A DNA stretch of 64,000 nt from Lacrimispora indolis DSM 755. GTDB taxonomy: Bacteria > Bacillota > Clostridia > Lachnospirales > Lachnospiraceae. The notes beneath the pieces were generated by a model. The model made no database searches. It was not told the origin of the DNA and worked only from the letters and a program-made list of their open reading frames with translations. Positions 24,239-32,825 of the stretch are shown piece after piece. The position numbers and the translations under genes were made by a program. The DNA is taken from contig NZ_AZUI01000001.1 of the NCBI RefSeq assembly GCF_000526995.1, positions 1,116,001 through 1,180,000 of the forward strand, given 5' to 3'. Position 1 is the stretch's first letter; each line of letters starts with the position of its first letter.

Positions 24239-25114
24239 TTATTCCTGAATCAGCTTCGTCATGTCGGAATACATCCATTTGGTAATGATTTTAGAAGTGG
24301 TTCCATCCTCCATCATCTGGTCCAGTACCTTGTTGACTTCATCGCAGAGAGCCTGTCCCTCGTCGTTCTTTTGGAAAAAGTAGGCAACGTTATTGGACAT
24401 AAGGCGCTCATCCAAAATGTGAAATTTCATATTCTGAAGGTTTTCATACTTATAAACAAGGCTGTCTGTGGTTGCCATGGCATCGATTCTCTTTAAATAT
24501 AGGTCCTGGTATCCGGTATCACTTGTCTCATAAACTGTAACCTTCCAATCGTAGGTTTCCGCCATGGCTTCCACAGACACCTGGGAGGCCTGGCCCTGAG
24601 CCACGCCGATGGTCAGCCCCTTTAGCTGATCAAAGGAATTTACATCGGCCTTATCCTCATTGACAATGATGCACTGGGCATCTCCATAGTAGGGGTGGGA
24701 TGTGATGTATTTCTCCATACGGGCCGGCGTTGTTGCAAAGCAATTTGCCGCTGCGTTCACACGCCCCGTATCCAGTTCACCGAAGAGGGCGGAAAACTCC
24801 ACCTGCTTTGGTTCTACCTCCCAGCCTGTACGCCTGGCAATCTCGCTCCACATCTCCGCATCAATGCCTGTCCACGTCTTGCCGTCATCGCCAAGAAGAC
24901 TGTAGGGCTCCCCGGAACCACCGGTGGCAACGATGACCTTACGGGTCTGGTTCGTCTCGCCTGCAGTACTTGCGCTATCTGCAGCGCCCGTAGTATCCGC
25001 TGCTGCTTTTGTGGATTCCGCCGAAGATGGTGGATTGGCCGGTGCCGGACTGCTGCTGCAGCCTGCCAGAAGAACAGCAGTCATTGTCAGTAAAAAAGGT
25101 AACATTTTTTTCAT
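24239..25114 (-). CDS. Amino acid ABC importer, substrate-binding lipoprotein
   Basis: 291 residues. The signal peptide ends in the lipobox LLAGC (Cys19), followed by a Ser/Ala/Thr-rich linker to about residue 58. The SBP-bac-3 fold then starts at KVIVATGGSGEPYSL. Features such as WTGIDAEMWSEIARRTGWEV and the mid-domain GLTIGVAQGQASQVSVEAMA are typical of periplasmic-type amino acid receptors. It is tethered outside the membrane and hands substrate to the TTG-started permease upstream in the operon. The ligand is unknown; cystine or glutamine-type ligands are possible. Confidence 0.9.
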   Translation of the reverse strand: MKKMLPFLLTMTAVLLAGCSSSPAPANPPSSAESTKAAADTTGAADSASTAGETNQTRKVIVATGGSGEPYSLLGDDGKTWTGIDAEMWSEIARRTGWEVEPKQVEFSALFGELDTGRVNAAANCFATTPARMEKYITSHPYYGDAQCIIVNEDKADVNSFDQLKGLTIGVAQGQASQVSVEAMAETYDWKVTVYETSDTGYQDLYLKRIDAMATTDSLVYKYENLQNMKFHILDERLMSNNVAYFFQKNDEGQALCDEVNKVLDQMMEDGTTSKIITKWMYSDMTKLIQE

Positions 25115-25142
25115 TTGAATTTCCTCCCTTTATGGTAAAAGA

Positions 25143-25805
25143 TTAATACATCTGTGTGCATTTCCAGTCAAGGACCTTGTGGATCCTGGTAAGAACCAGA
25201 ACCAGCAGCCAGTAAATCAGCATAACGGCCAGATAAATCTCAAAATAACGGAAAGACTGGGCGCCTTCGCTCTTTGCCTGTCCCATGACATCCCGTATAC
25301 CCAGCATGAACGCCAGAGATGTTGCCTTCAGCAGGTTGATCAAGTCATTAAACAGGGACGGCAGGGCCACACGAAAAGCCTGGGGCAGAACAATCCGCAG
25401 GATTGTCTGAAGCTCCGTCATGCCCAGCATGGCCGCCGCTTCTTTTTGTCCCGGTTCAACAGAAAACAAAGCCCCGCGGATGCTCTCGGACATAAAGGCC
25501 CCCGTGTTCAGGCTCAAAACCAGGGCAACAGCTGTCATCGGCTCCATATTCAGCACGATCTCGCTGAGGCGGGCCAGACCATAGTAAAAGAAATACAGCT
25601 GGGCCACCAGGGGCGTTCCCCGCAGCACGGATAAGTAGAAACGGGTCAATGGATATAAAACCTTAATTCTGTAATAACCGATGACAGCAATGACAATTCC
25701 GATAACCAGAGAAAAAACAGCCGCCGTAAAAGTCAGGCTGAGAGTCACCTGCAGCTTTGACGCAATTTTAGGAAATACTTCAAGAAAATAAGAGAAATCA
25801 AACAA
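25143..25805 (-). CDS. Amino acid ABC importer, permease
   Basis: 220 residues with about five membrane helices, HisM/GlnP class. The EAA loop is visible as KEAAAMLGMTELQTILRIVLP (residues about 140-160; shown in part), which docks the ATPase. The coding region starts at a TTG (25805-25803), which has AAAGGAG nine bases upstream; no ATG fits better. It begins the operon permease-lipoprotein-ATPase-mupG. A TACAAT about 80 bases upstream could be its -10, but a good -35 is not seen. Confidence 0.9.
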   Translation of the reverse strand: MFDFSYFLEVFPKIASKLQVTLSLTFTAAVFSLVIGIVIAVIGYYRIKVLYPLTRFYLSVLRGTPLVAQLYFFYYGLARLSEIVLNMEPMTAVALVLSLNTGAFMSESIRGALFSVEPGQKEAAAMLGMTELQTILRIVLPQAFRVALPSLFNDLINLLKATSLAFMLGIRDVMGQAKSEGAQSFRYFEIYLAVMLIYWLLVLVLTRIHKVLDWKCTQMY

Positions 25806-25975
25806 CTCTGTATTCTCCTTTCATATGTATTGAAAGACCATTTTTCATTGTACCATTCTTCTCAGGCAGGGACTAATAGAAAAAAAGCATATAGATATTT
25901 GATTTTTCTATATATCTCAACAGACTGTATTAAGGTCTTAAATCTGCATCACTTCCAATCTCCATGTTTATCGGT

Positions 25976-26027
25976 ATACTAAAAAGTGCCGGTCATCAGG
26001 CATACATCTTCCGTTTCCCAGCACTTT
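25976..26027 (-). terminator. Terminator behind the dehydratase/activator genes
   Basis: On the minus strand AAAGTGC (26027-26021) pairs with GCACTTT (25989-25983), extended by GG/CC after a mismatch, followed by TTTTTAG. It separates the activator gene from the amino acid ABC operon. Confidence 0.6.
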
Positions 26028-26066
26028 CGTAAATTCATTTATATATTACATACGATATGGCTGTCC

Positions 26067-26822
26067 TCATCCCCTTAAGGCTGCTCCTATAGCCCCTGCA
26101 TAACGGGACAGAGAGGACGTCTCAACCGGATAACCCACCTGCCTCTCCAAAGCTGCCGGAAGCCCGTAAAGCGCTGACAGCCCGCCGGTTAAAAGCACCG
26201 GAGATGCAAGATCCATGCGGCCCGCCAATGTCATGACGCGGGTGGCCACGGATTGAAGGATCCCCCCGGCAATTTCCTCCCGGCTTTTTCCCGATGCCAG
26301 AAGGGAAACGATTTCTGAATCGGCAAACACGGCACACATGCTGCTGAGCGAACAGCATTTACCAGCTTTCAATAGCTCTGATAAATCCGATAAATCAATA
26401 CCCATGCGGTGGGAGGACATCTCCAGAAAACGGCCCGTACCGGCGGCGCATTTATCATTCATCTGAAAGGAGACCACCTTTCCCTGTTCCACCGATATGA
26501 CCTTGGAATCCTGACCTCCGATGTCAATGACCGTCCGTACCCCTGGCATAAGGTACTCAGCCCCCAGGGCATGGCAGGTGATTTCCGTCACCGCTTTGTC
26601 TGCAAAATCGATTCCCACCCTGCCGTACCCGGTGGCAATGACCTGCATCTCCTGACGGACTGTCCCCGCTTCCTCCATCAGTTCCGCAAGGACCGCCCTT
26701 GCCGTCTCTTTTGGGCTCCAGCCCGTAGGCTTCACGCACATAGCCGCAATGGTTTTATCCTTCATCAGAACTCCCTTACAGGTGGCTGAGCCGCAATCAA
26801 TTCCTGCTGTTATGCCCCCCAT
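26067..26822 (-). CDS. ATP-dependent activator of a 2-hydroxyacyl-CoA dehydratase-like protein (HgdC/YjiL family)
   Basis: 251 residues, ASKHA fold (BadF/BcrA/HgdC). The phosphate-1 loop GIDCGSATCKG is at residues 7-17, and DIGGQDSK is at 100-107. The two cysteines that bridge one [4Fe-4S] cluster across the homodimer are C125 (DKCAAGTG) and C163 (SSMCAVFADSE). The protein uses ATP hydrolysis to inject a low-potential electron into its partner. It lies two bases behind the dehydratase-like gene, confirming the pair. Nearby CoA-transferase, electron-transfer flavoprotein or second dehydratase subunit genes are absent. Confidence 0.92.
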   Translation of the reverse strand: MGGITAGIDCGSATCKGVLMKDKTIAAMCVKPTGWSPKETARAVLAELMEEAGTVRQEMQVIATGYGRVGIDFADKAVTEITCHALGAEYLMPGVRTVIDIGGQDSKVISVEQGKVVSFQMNDKCAAGTGRFLEMSSHRMGIDLSDLSELLKAGKCCSLSSMCAVFADSEIVSLLASGKSREEIAGGILQSVATRVMTLAGRMDLASPVLLTGGLSALYGLPAALERQVGYPVETSSLSRYAGAIGAALRG

Positions 26823-26824
26823 TG

Positions 26825-27982
26825 CTACAGCATCTCCACAAATGCGCCGGCGCGGGTGGAAAGCTGGCCGATGTCAGAGGTTCCATAATCCGTTTCCAGA
26901 TGAAGGTAAGGAATATTCCTTTCCTTTAAAAATGTTTTCACCGTATAAGATTCCACCGCATAGGTATGACAGGCCTGCAAGGTCATCTCCACCACACCGT
27001 CTACTTGAAATTGGTCACACAGACGGCCAAGAAGCTCGAACCGGTTAGGGTTGGGAGTCATGACGGAACAGCCTATGTTCAAATAATGGTCAGCTATGTT
27101 GGTGATGGGATCTCCCTCCTCCCGGCACTGGCGGTCCATCTGCTTGGCGCCGGTGCAGTTTTCAAAGGCAACCACAACGGCACCTGCATCCTCAATCACC
27201 TTTACCACCTTTTCCGTCACCCCGCCCATGGGACAGCCGGTGATCAGAATCCGGGGCGCCTGTTCCGGAATGGGCCGTTCTCCATTGCAATAGGCCTCCT
27301 TTATGCTGTCAATGGCATTCTGTATCTCATCCACTTTTTCCTGCCAGTCAAACTTAAACTGGGCACCAAAGAGAATCTGCAGCTGCCGCAGACCGCTGAT
27401 AGGAGGCGGGCACATGGTACTGAGCTCATACACTTCTTTTAAAAGCCTGCGCTCCACATTACGCTTGCGTATGGCTTCTTTAAGCATTTCATCCGTAATT
27501 GCAACACCGAAATCCTTTTCCACACGCTCAACGAGCCTTACCATTTCTGCCCGCCAAAGAGCCTTGGCTTCGGGGGTGTTCTGACGGTGTGGAAGTTCCA
27601 GGACGTGAACATTCTTGGTCTGTCCAAGGAGCTCATACATCTTCACCTTGCCGTCACAAGTCGTCTCGCCCACTACCAGATCGGAAAAATACATATAGGG
27701 GCATTTGTCCGTAATCGCAAAGCCATAACTGGATTTGATGAGGGGACATAAGTTGGCAGGCAGCACCTTTTCCGCCTCCGGTATGGTCTCGTCACTGGTG
27801 GAGCAAAGGCTTACGCTCACTAAATCCGCGGCCATAAAAATCTCCAGAGGAGTATAAGTACAGAACTGGCCCACCACCCCCTTGCCTGAACATTTAAGTT
27901 TCTTCATGGCGAGAAACCCGTTTTTTCTTGCTTCTGCGAAACTGTCAAATACCCTGGGTAATTCCGTATTCTTCTGAACCAT
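26825..27982 (-). CDS. 2-hydroxyacyl-CoA dehydratase subunit D family protein (YjiM/double-cubane cluster protein-like)
   Basis: 385 residues, single subunit. Cysteine-rich motifs of the HgdB/FldC family are seen: GQFCTYTPLE, LCPLIKSSYGF, ITDKCPYM, GETTCDG and QACHTYAVES. The N-terminus LPRVFDSFAEARKNGFLAMK is the usual family start. A classical 2-hydroxyacyl-CoA dehydratase needs two different subunits of this fold; here only one gene is present next to the activator. That is the arrangement of YjiM/YjiL and of the double-cubane cluster protein, a low-potential reductase. The substrate is unknown. The ATG has no strong ribosome-binding site and sits behind a conserved hairpin containing an overlapping small ORF. 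Confidence 0.82.
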   Translation of the reverse strand: MVQKNTELPRVFDSFAEARKNGFLAMKKLKCSGKGVVGQFCTYTPLEIFMAADLVSVSLCSTSDETIPEAEKVLPANLCPLIKSSYGFAITDKCPYMYFSDLVVGETTCDGKVKMYELLGQTKNVHVLELPHRQNTPEAKALWRAEMVRLVERVEKDFGVAITDEMLKEAIRKRNVERRLLKEVYELSTMCPPPISGLRQLQILFGAQFKFDWQEKVDEIQNAIDSIKEAYCNGERPIPEQAPRILITGCPMGGVTEKVVKVIEDAGAVVVAFENCTGAKQMDRQCREEGDPITNIADHYLNIGCSVMTPNPNRFELLGRLCDQFQVDGVVEMTLQACHTYAVESYTVKTFLKERNIPYLHLETDYGTSDIGQLSTRAGAFVEML

Positions 27983-27991
27983 AGCTGTCTT

Positions 27992-28022
27992 GTATGATAT
28001 ATCTTGAAACAGATAACCATAC
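27992..28022 (-). promoter_or_regulatory. Conserved leader hairpin/uORF upstream of the dehydratase-like gene
   Basis: On the minus strand GGAAAGTATGGTTATCTG continues TTTCAAGATATATCATAC. GTATGGT-TATCT pairs with AGATA-ATCATAC. It is the counterpart of 23365-23396, with the flanking AAAAG-AAAGGAAAGTATG conserved. The ATG inside opens a reading frame MVICFKI that overlaps the main gene in another frame. Confidence 0.5.
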
Positions 28023-28045
28023 TTTCCTTTCCTTTTAAATTTACA

Positions 28046-28720
28046 TTAAGTAGTTATCTCAATAATCTTTTCAAAGGGGTTGTTAAACTCCCTGATATAC
28101 ACGACCGGAGTTCCGCTTTTGCTTACAATGATGCTTTCAACCATGATGATGGGGGTATTCAGCTTAACATGAAGCAGATTAATATATTTTACAGGCACCG
28201 TAATTGGCAGAAACTTTTGTGTGACCGAGCCTTCGTCAATGTATCCTTTTAAATCCAAAAGCTTATTTAAGTTATTATAATCGCTGTCATTGATCAGACT
28301 TTGAATCAAATAGATTTCCTCAACGCTTAAGGGCTTTCCGTTCTTCCGGTTTAAGCGGACGATCCGGATCATCCGGTCCTCAGGCCCGATTTCCAGATAA
28401 GAAGCCATCGTTTCATCGGAAAAGCAGGAACTGAAATAGATCACATTGTAATCGTAGGTATCATCTATGGGCTTATTCAGAGTTTCCGCCGATGTGTTTT
28501 TCTTCATCAGCCTTTGATCTGCAACAAACGTCCCTTTATTTTTATCTCTGTATAATACTCCCTCTTCCACCAGTTCATTTAAAGCATTACGCACAGTCAT
28601 GCGGCTGGCCTTATACCGGCCAGCCAGTTCCCGTTCAGAGGCAATAGGGGTATTGACAGACGCATCCTTAATTTCTTCCATAAGGTCCTGTTTTATTTTC
28701 TGATATTTCGGAGCCCCCAT
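28046..28720 (-). CDS. GntR-family (HutC/UTRA) regulator of the beta-glucoside PTS genes
   Basis: 224 residues from the ATG at 28720, which follows GAGGTGATACA; the upstream ATG lacks a site. The winged HTH is at about residues 1-70 (SERELAGRYKASRMTVRNAL), followed by a UTRA domain (residues 85-220) that binds a phosphorylated sugar. It is the last gene of the PTS operon. A perfect TGGTCTAGACCA palindrome at the operon promoter is exactly the HutC/NagR-class operator, so it most likely represses the EIIB-EIIC-GH1 unit until a phospho-disaccharide accumulates. Confidence 0.88.
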   Translation of the reverse strand: MGAPKYQKIKQDLMEEIKDASVNTPIASERELAGRYKASRMTVRNALNELVEEGVLYRDKNKGTFVADQRLMKKNTSAETLNKPIDDTYDYNVIYFSSCFSDETMASYLEIGPEDRMIRIVRLNRKNGKPLSVEEIYLIQSLINDSDYNNLNKLLDLKGYIDEGSVTQKFLPITVPVKYINLLHVKLNTPIIMVESIIVSKSGTPVVYIREFNNPFEKIIEITT

Positions 28721-28797
28721 TGTATCACCTCTTATCCCCATTCATTCTCTTTTGCCTTCCAAAGGCAGCCGCCAAATGGACAGGCGGGCATATCGCC

Positions 28798-29244
28798 TCA
28801 GCTCGTTTTCTTCCCATGAATAAAGCTCTCCATGGACGAAAGCATCCTGGAAATCCTCTTTTTTGAACTTCTTTGATAAAGCCAGGAAACAATCTTATAA
28901 TTTAAGGAACCGGAAGTACTGTCTCCCTCGAATCTCTCCCTGTAGTGTACCACAATGTTTCCGTCTTTGCTATCTTCGATCTCGTAAAAAATAACATTTG
29001 TGCCCTGGGAGGAACGGAAATCTGCCTCATAGCAGCTGGGAGAGACAAATTGCCTGATCACCACATCCACATGGCTTTCCTGCCCCATTTTATTCTTCAT
29101 CTTCTTTTTATAGCGGAAGCCGGAATAAATCTGGTCCGGACTTACCTTCTTCCCTGTGGCCTGGGTGATATCATAGGCTACCGAAGACGCCAGAGCATTA
29201 AAAAATTCCGTTGCCTCTACATTCAGTTTCCGACTTACTTCCAT
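28798..29244 (-). CDS. DUF3284 protein of a PTS operon
   Basis: 148 residues, no membrane segment or signal peptide. It matches the DUF3284 family, small cytosolic proteins that are almost always encoded in beta-glucoside/cellobiose PTS operons and whose role is not known. The N-terminus MEVSRKLNVEATEFFNALAS and the central FRYKKKMKNKMGQESHVDV segment are typical. The shape resembles START-like ligand-binding proteins, but that is speculative. It lies 19 bases behind the GH1 gene and 77 before the GntR gene. Confidence 0.8.
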   Translation of the reverse strand: MEVSRKLNVEATEFFNALASSVAYDITQATGKKVSPDQIYSGFRYKKKMKNKMGQESHVDVVIRQFVSPSCYEADFRSSQGTNVIFYEIEDSKDGNIVVHYRERFEGDSTSGSLNYKIVSWLYQRSSKKRISRMLSSMESFIHGKKTS

Positions 29245-29263
29245 ATTTCTCTCCTATTTTCCC

Positions 29264-30646
29264 CTATTCAAAGCCGTTGTTTTTAAGCAGCTCCTGATAC
29301 CAGCAGCCTGATTTTTTTATGGTCCTCTTCTGAGTCTCCAAATCCAGCTCCACAAGCCCGTAACGGTTCTTGTAGGCATTGAGCCATGACCAGCAGTCCA
29401 CAAAGGTCCATACATGATAACCGATGCAGTTGCTTCCTTCTTCCATTCCCTTATGAAGCCAGGTTAAATGCTCCTTATAGAATTCAATGCGGTAGTCATC
29501 CTGTATCATGCCGTCTTTTCTGAAACGTTCCTCATGTTCCACACCCATGCCATTTTCCGTGACCATCCATTCAATATTTCCATAATTGTCACGGATGTTA
29601 AGGGCAATGTCATATAAGCCTCTGGGATAGATTTCCCAGCCCCGGTAGGGATTCATCCGTTTGCCGGGCATGTCATAGATATCAAAATAGTATTCCGGGG
29701 TAAATGGGGCAGCCGGATTGGGAAGGCCGGCCTTTGCGCAGACCCGGAACGGATGGTAATAGTTCACTCCCAGGAAATCCACCGTATTTAGACGGATAAC
29801 CTCTAAATCCTCTGAGGCAGCTTCCGGCAGCAACCCGTGCTTTTCCAGAAGATCCACCAGCTCCGGATCATAAATTCCTTTTACTGAAGGATCCAGAAAG
29901 CTCTTATTCTGGAACAGCTCTGCAATCTTTGCCGCCTTCTCATCCTCCGGATGGGAGCTTCTGGGATAAGCCGGAGTCAGATTCAGGATGATTCCGATCT
30001 TTCCTCCCTGCTTCATGGAGTGGTATTCCCGCACCGCCATGGCACTGGCAAGGGCCGTATGATAGGCCACGGCTGCCGCTGCCTTAGGATCCACCTTGCA
30101 GGGATAGTGGTAGCACTGGAGGTATCCGCACTCCACATGAACAATGGGTTCATTAAAGGTAAACCAGCGCTTGACCAGATCTCCAAACAGGTTAAAGCAG
30201 GTCCAGGCGTATTCTTTATAATAATCCACCACCTTTCTGTTTTCCCATCCCCCCAGCTCCTGAAGCTTTACCGGCATATCAAAATGGTACAGATTCACAA
30301 AGGGCTCGATCCCCTGTTCCTTTAATTCCAGAAACAGGCTGCGGTAAAATTCGGCGGCTTTTTCGTTTACTTCCCCAAACCCCTGGGGAAACAGGCGGGA
30401 CCAGCTGATGGATGTCCGGAAAGAGTTATGGCCTGTCTGTTTCATCAGCCGGATGTCTTCCTTATAGTTCCGGTAAAAGGAAGAAGTGGTGCCTGGGCCG
30501 ATGCCTCCATGGAATTTAAAGCTCTCCTCCTCATACCAGAGATCCCAGATATTTTTTCCTCTTCCGTCATTTTCTGTGCTTCCCTCACACTGGACAGCGC
30601 TGGTGGCGCTGCCAAAGTAAAATCCTTCCGGAAACTTAAGTCTCAT
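29264..30646 (-). CDS. GH1 6-phospho-beta-glucosidase (or beta-glucosidase)
   Basis: 460 residues from the ATG at 30646, preceded by GAGGGGG. It is a GH1 retaining glycosidase: acid/base E166 in TFNEP and nucleophile E364 in VTENG, with the N-terminal YFGSATSAVQCEG signature. The phosphate-binding region near the C-terminus reads SWLNAYKNRYGLV, with Lys and Tyr in the positions used by 6-phospho enzymes. Together with the PTS genes in the same operon this favours hydrolysis of cellobiose-6-phosphate or aryl-beta-glucoside-6-phosphates in the cytoplasm. A non-phosphorylated substrate is the alternative. Confidence 0.9.
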   Translation of the reverse strand: MRLKFPEGFYFGSATSAVQCEGSTENDGRGKNIWDLWYEEESFKFHGGIGPGTTSSFYRNYKEDIRLMKQTGHNSFRTSISWSRLFPQGFGEVNEKAAEFYRSLFLELKEQGIEPFVNLYHFDMPVKLQELGGWENRKVVDYYKEYAWTCFNLFGDLVKRWFTFNEPIVHVECGYLQCYHYPCKVDPKAAAAVAYHTALASAMAVREYHSMKQGGKIGIILNLTPAYPRSSHPEDEKAAKIAELFQNKSFLDPSVKGIYDPELVDLLEKHGLLPEAASEDLEVIRLNTVDFLGVNYYHPFRVCAKAGLPNPAAPFTPEYYFDIYDMPGKRMNPYRGWEIYPRGLYDIALNIRDNYGNIEWMVTENGMGVEHEERFRKDGMIQDDYRIEFYKEHLTWLHKGMEEGSNCIGYHVWTFVDCWSWLNAYKNRYGLVELDLETQKRTIKKSGCWYQELLKNNGFE

Positions 30647-30657
30647 ACCATACCCCC

Positions 30658-30807
30658 TCATTCCTTCCTTTTCTTTATCAGCATAACTGCACCCAGCAGT
30701 ATAAATACCAGACCAACGGTCATATACATGGCAGAGGCCGGAAGCTGGGGTGATACGGTAATGAACAGGCAGCCTATGGCGATTAAAAATACAGTCCAGC
30801 TTTTCAT
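30658..30807 (-). CDS. Small two-helix membrane protein in the PTS operon
   Basis: 49 residues from the ATG at 30807, with GAAGGTAGGG upstream; an upstream start would add a basic stretch without a site. Two hydrophobic segments (about residues 4-20 and 27-43) are joined by a short SPQLPASAM turn, and the end is KKRKE, so the C-terminus should face the cytoplasm. I do not recognise the family. Its place between EIIC and GH1 in the same operon suggests co-expression with the transporter, perhaps as an accessory peptide, but function is unknown. It lies 11 bases from the GH1 start. Confidence 0.6.
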   Translation of the reverse strand: MKSWTVFLIAIGCLFITVSPQLPASAMYMTVGLVFILLGAVMLIKKRKE

Positions 30808-30913
30808 GGAAAACCCTACCTTCTTTCTCAATCTACAGGGAAGAGCCGCCAAATCAGTTCTGTCAGGACAACCCCTGCGAACTGGTCTGGCAGCTCCTTC
30901 TTATTCTATGCAA

Positions 30914-32302
30914 TTATTCTTCTTTCATTTTGTTTGCCATCATAACAAATGGCGTCCAGATGGCAAAGGATATAAACAGGTTAAACAGCGATACAAGTGC
31001 TGCCATAAAGTTTCCGCCGGTTGCAAGGAATGCGTAGATGCCTGCCGGCATTACCCATGGTACAGAAACGAATACCGGTGGGATTAAGCCGATGGCAGTT
31101 GCGCCGTATGCGATGGTCGCGCATACCGGCGGAACGATCAGCCACGGAATTAAATATACCGGGTTCAGTACGATAGGCATACCAAAGGTGATGGGTTCGT
31201 TGATATTGAATACGCCCATTGGCCAGGACAGCTTTGCAATGGCCCTCTGGTCCTCTCTCTTGGAAAACAGGAAGATGGCAATGATCAGGCCTAAGGTAAT
31301 TCCGGAACCTCCCATCTGGCAGTAGGCGTCAAAGGAACCGCGGGTCCATAAGTAAGGAAGGCTGGCAGTACTCTGGCTGGCAGTAAATGCCTCGATGTTC
31401 TGGTTTAATGCGGTTAAGTAGATTCCATCCATAATAGGAGCCAGTACGTTGTGTCCATGTAATCCGAAGAACCATAACAGCTGGATTAAGAACACCATGA
31501 GGATTACGCTGAAGAAGCCCTGTGATAAGCTGAGGAGCGGCCTCTGTATATATTTAAGAACCATTTCATTAATGGTGGAGCCTGTTGCTGTTATACAGAT
31601 CTGGGTTAAGATCCCTGCCACATAAATGGCGATCACGCCCGGGACAATTGCTGCAAATGCTTTGCTTACTGCCGGAGGTACAGAATCCGGAAGGTTAATG
31701 GTGATTTTTTTCTGCATCAGCTTTATGTAAATCATGGTACAGATAAAGCCCATAATCAATGCGGTAAAAAGGCCGCCGGAACCGGTGTATGCGGAACCTA
31801 AGTATCCCCAGCCGCTGACTCCGTTTAATGTGACACCGCCTCCTGCGGTAGCAGCCACATCAAGGCCAAGGCCCTTTAACTGGTCCGCTGCCGACGCTGC
31901 AACTCCCGGAAGCTCATAGCTGAAGGAAGCGCTTTGTCCCATACAGGTGACTAAGCTTGCAAATGCGATGACTCCGCCTGCAATGGCGTTTACATCATAT
32001 GTTTTTGAAAGGTTGTAGCCCAGGGCAAAGACAAATGCCAGGGCAAGGATTACGATGGAACCAAAATATACGTTACCGTTAACACTGATGATCGGGGTCA
32101 TGGCCTTAACAAACCCGGTCATTCCTGCCTGATTTGGAAGATCTCTTAAAAATACATTGAGCAAAACTGCGATGGAACCCACCATGGTAATGGGCATGAT
32201 GGCGATAAATGCATCACGAATGGCAACCAAATGTTTCTGGGAGCCGATTCTCGCTGCGATCGGCATAAATCTTGCTTCCATGAATGAATTAAATGCACCC
32301 AT
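30914..32302 (-). CDS. PTS cellobiose/beta-glucoside transporter subunit EIIC
   Basis: 462 residues, about ten membrane segments, of the lactose/cellobiose (CelB/LicC) EIIC family. The N-terminal MEARFMPIAARIGSQKHL and the INEPITFGMPIVLNP loop, which carries the substrate-site Glu, are diagnostic. It transports a beta-glucoside across the membrane while EIIB phosphorylates it. EIIB is encoded 55 bases upstream and EIIA in a separate unit at 34301-34633. Cellobiose, chitobiose or aryl-glucosides are possible; the GH1 and GH4 enzymes favour beta-glucosides. Confidence 0.93.
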   Translation of the reverse strand: MGAFNSFMEARFMPIAARIGSQKHLVAIRDAFIAIMPITMVGSIAVLLNVFLRDLPNQAGMTGFVKAMTPIISVNGNVYFGSIVILALAFVFALGYNLSKTYDVNAIAGGVIAFASLVTCMGQSASFSYELPGVAASAADQLKGLGLDVAATAGGGVTLNGVSGWGYLGSAYTGSGGLFTALIMGFICTMIYIKLMQKKITINLPDSVPPAVSKAFAAIVPGVIAIYVAGILTQICITATGSTINEMVLKYIQRPLLSLSQGFFSVILMVFLIQLLWFFGLHGHNVLAPIMDGIYLTALNQNIEAFTASQSTASLPYLWTRGSFDAYCQMGGSGITLGLIIAIFLFSKREDQRAIAKLSWPMGVFNINEPITFGMPIVLNPVYLIPWLIVPPVCATIAYGATAIGLIPPVFVSVPWVMPAGIYAFLATGGNFMAALVSLFNLFISFAIWTPFVMMANKMKEE

Positions 32303-32357
32303 AACTTTTCTCCCTCTTTTATTATCCCCTGAACCATTGTAAAGGGGAATTTCTTTT

Positions 32358-32669
32358 TCATACCTGCCCGTTTAATTTCCCCAGTGCCTGATCCAGGACC
32401 TTGGCACCGTTCATCGTGCCGTAAGCCATCATATCAATGACAAGCACTGGTTTCTCATTTTTCACTCTCTCGTTCATCTTTTTCTCCAGGTAACGAACCT
32501 GAGGTCCTAACAAAATGATATCTGCCTTTTTCACTTCTTCAACGGATTCAGCATCTCCCACCGCCCAAATGGTGGCCTCCACGCCTTTTTCTGATGCTGC
32601 ATCCTGCATTTTTTTTACAAGCATGCTTGTAGACATTCCTGCAGAGCAAACTAATAAAATGTGATACAT
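32358..32669 (-). CDS. PTS lactose/cellobiose family subunit EIIB
   Basis: 103 residues, normal length. The phosphocysteine is Cys8 in LLVCSAGMSTSML, the characteristic P-loop of lactose/cellobiose EIIB. It accepts phosphate from EIIA and passes it to the sugar entering through EIIC. It is the first gene of the operator-controlled transcript, whose start codon is 16 bases downstream of the GntR palindrome. Confidence 0.95.
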   Translation of the reverse strand: MYHILLVCSAGMSTSMLVKKMQDAASEKGVEATIWAVGDAESVEEVKKADIILLGPQVRYLEKKMNERVKNEKPVLVIDMMAYGTMNGAKVLDQALGKLNGQV

Positions 32670-32684
32670 CTCGCACCCCTTTCT

Positions 32685-32698
32685 GTGGTCTAGACCAC
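32685..32698. promoter_or_regulatory. GntR (HutC-class) operator at the PTS promoter
   Basis: The perfect palindrome GTGGTCTAGACCAC contains the GTCTAGAC core used by HutC-class repressors such as NagR/DasR. It lies just downstream of a TATAGT/TATTAT -10 region (minus strand, about 32715-32725) with TTGCTT as a possible -35, and just upstream of the EIIB start. Confidence 0.85.
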
Positions 32699-32825
32699 TT
32701 CTTATTACCCTTATAATACTATATCATATGCAAAAACACAAGCAAATTCTAAAATAAAAATAAATTTTTTATTTATTTCTTGAAAACTTCGCTTATTTAC
32801 AGGCATTTCCCCCGTTATAATGCCA

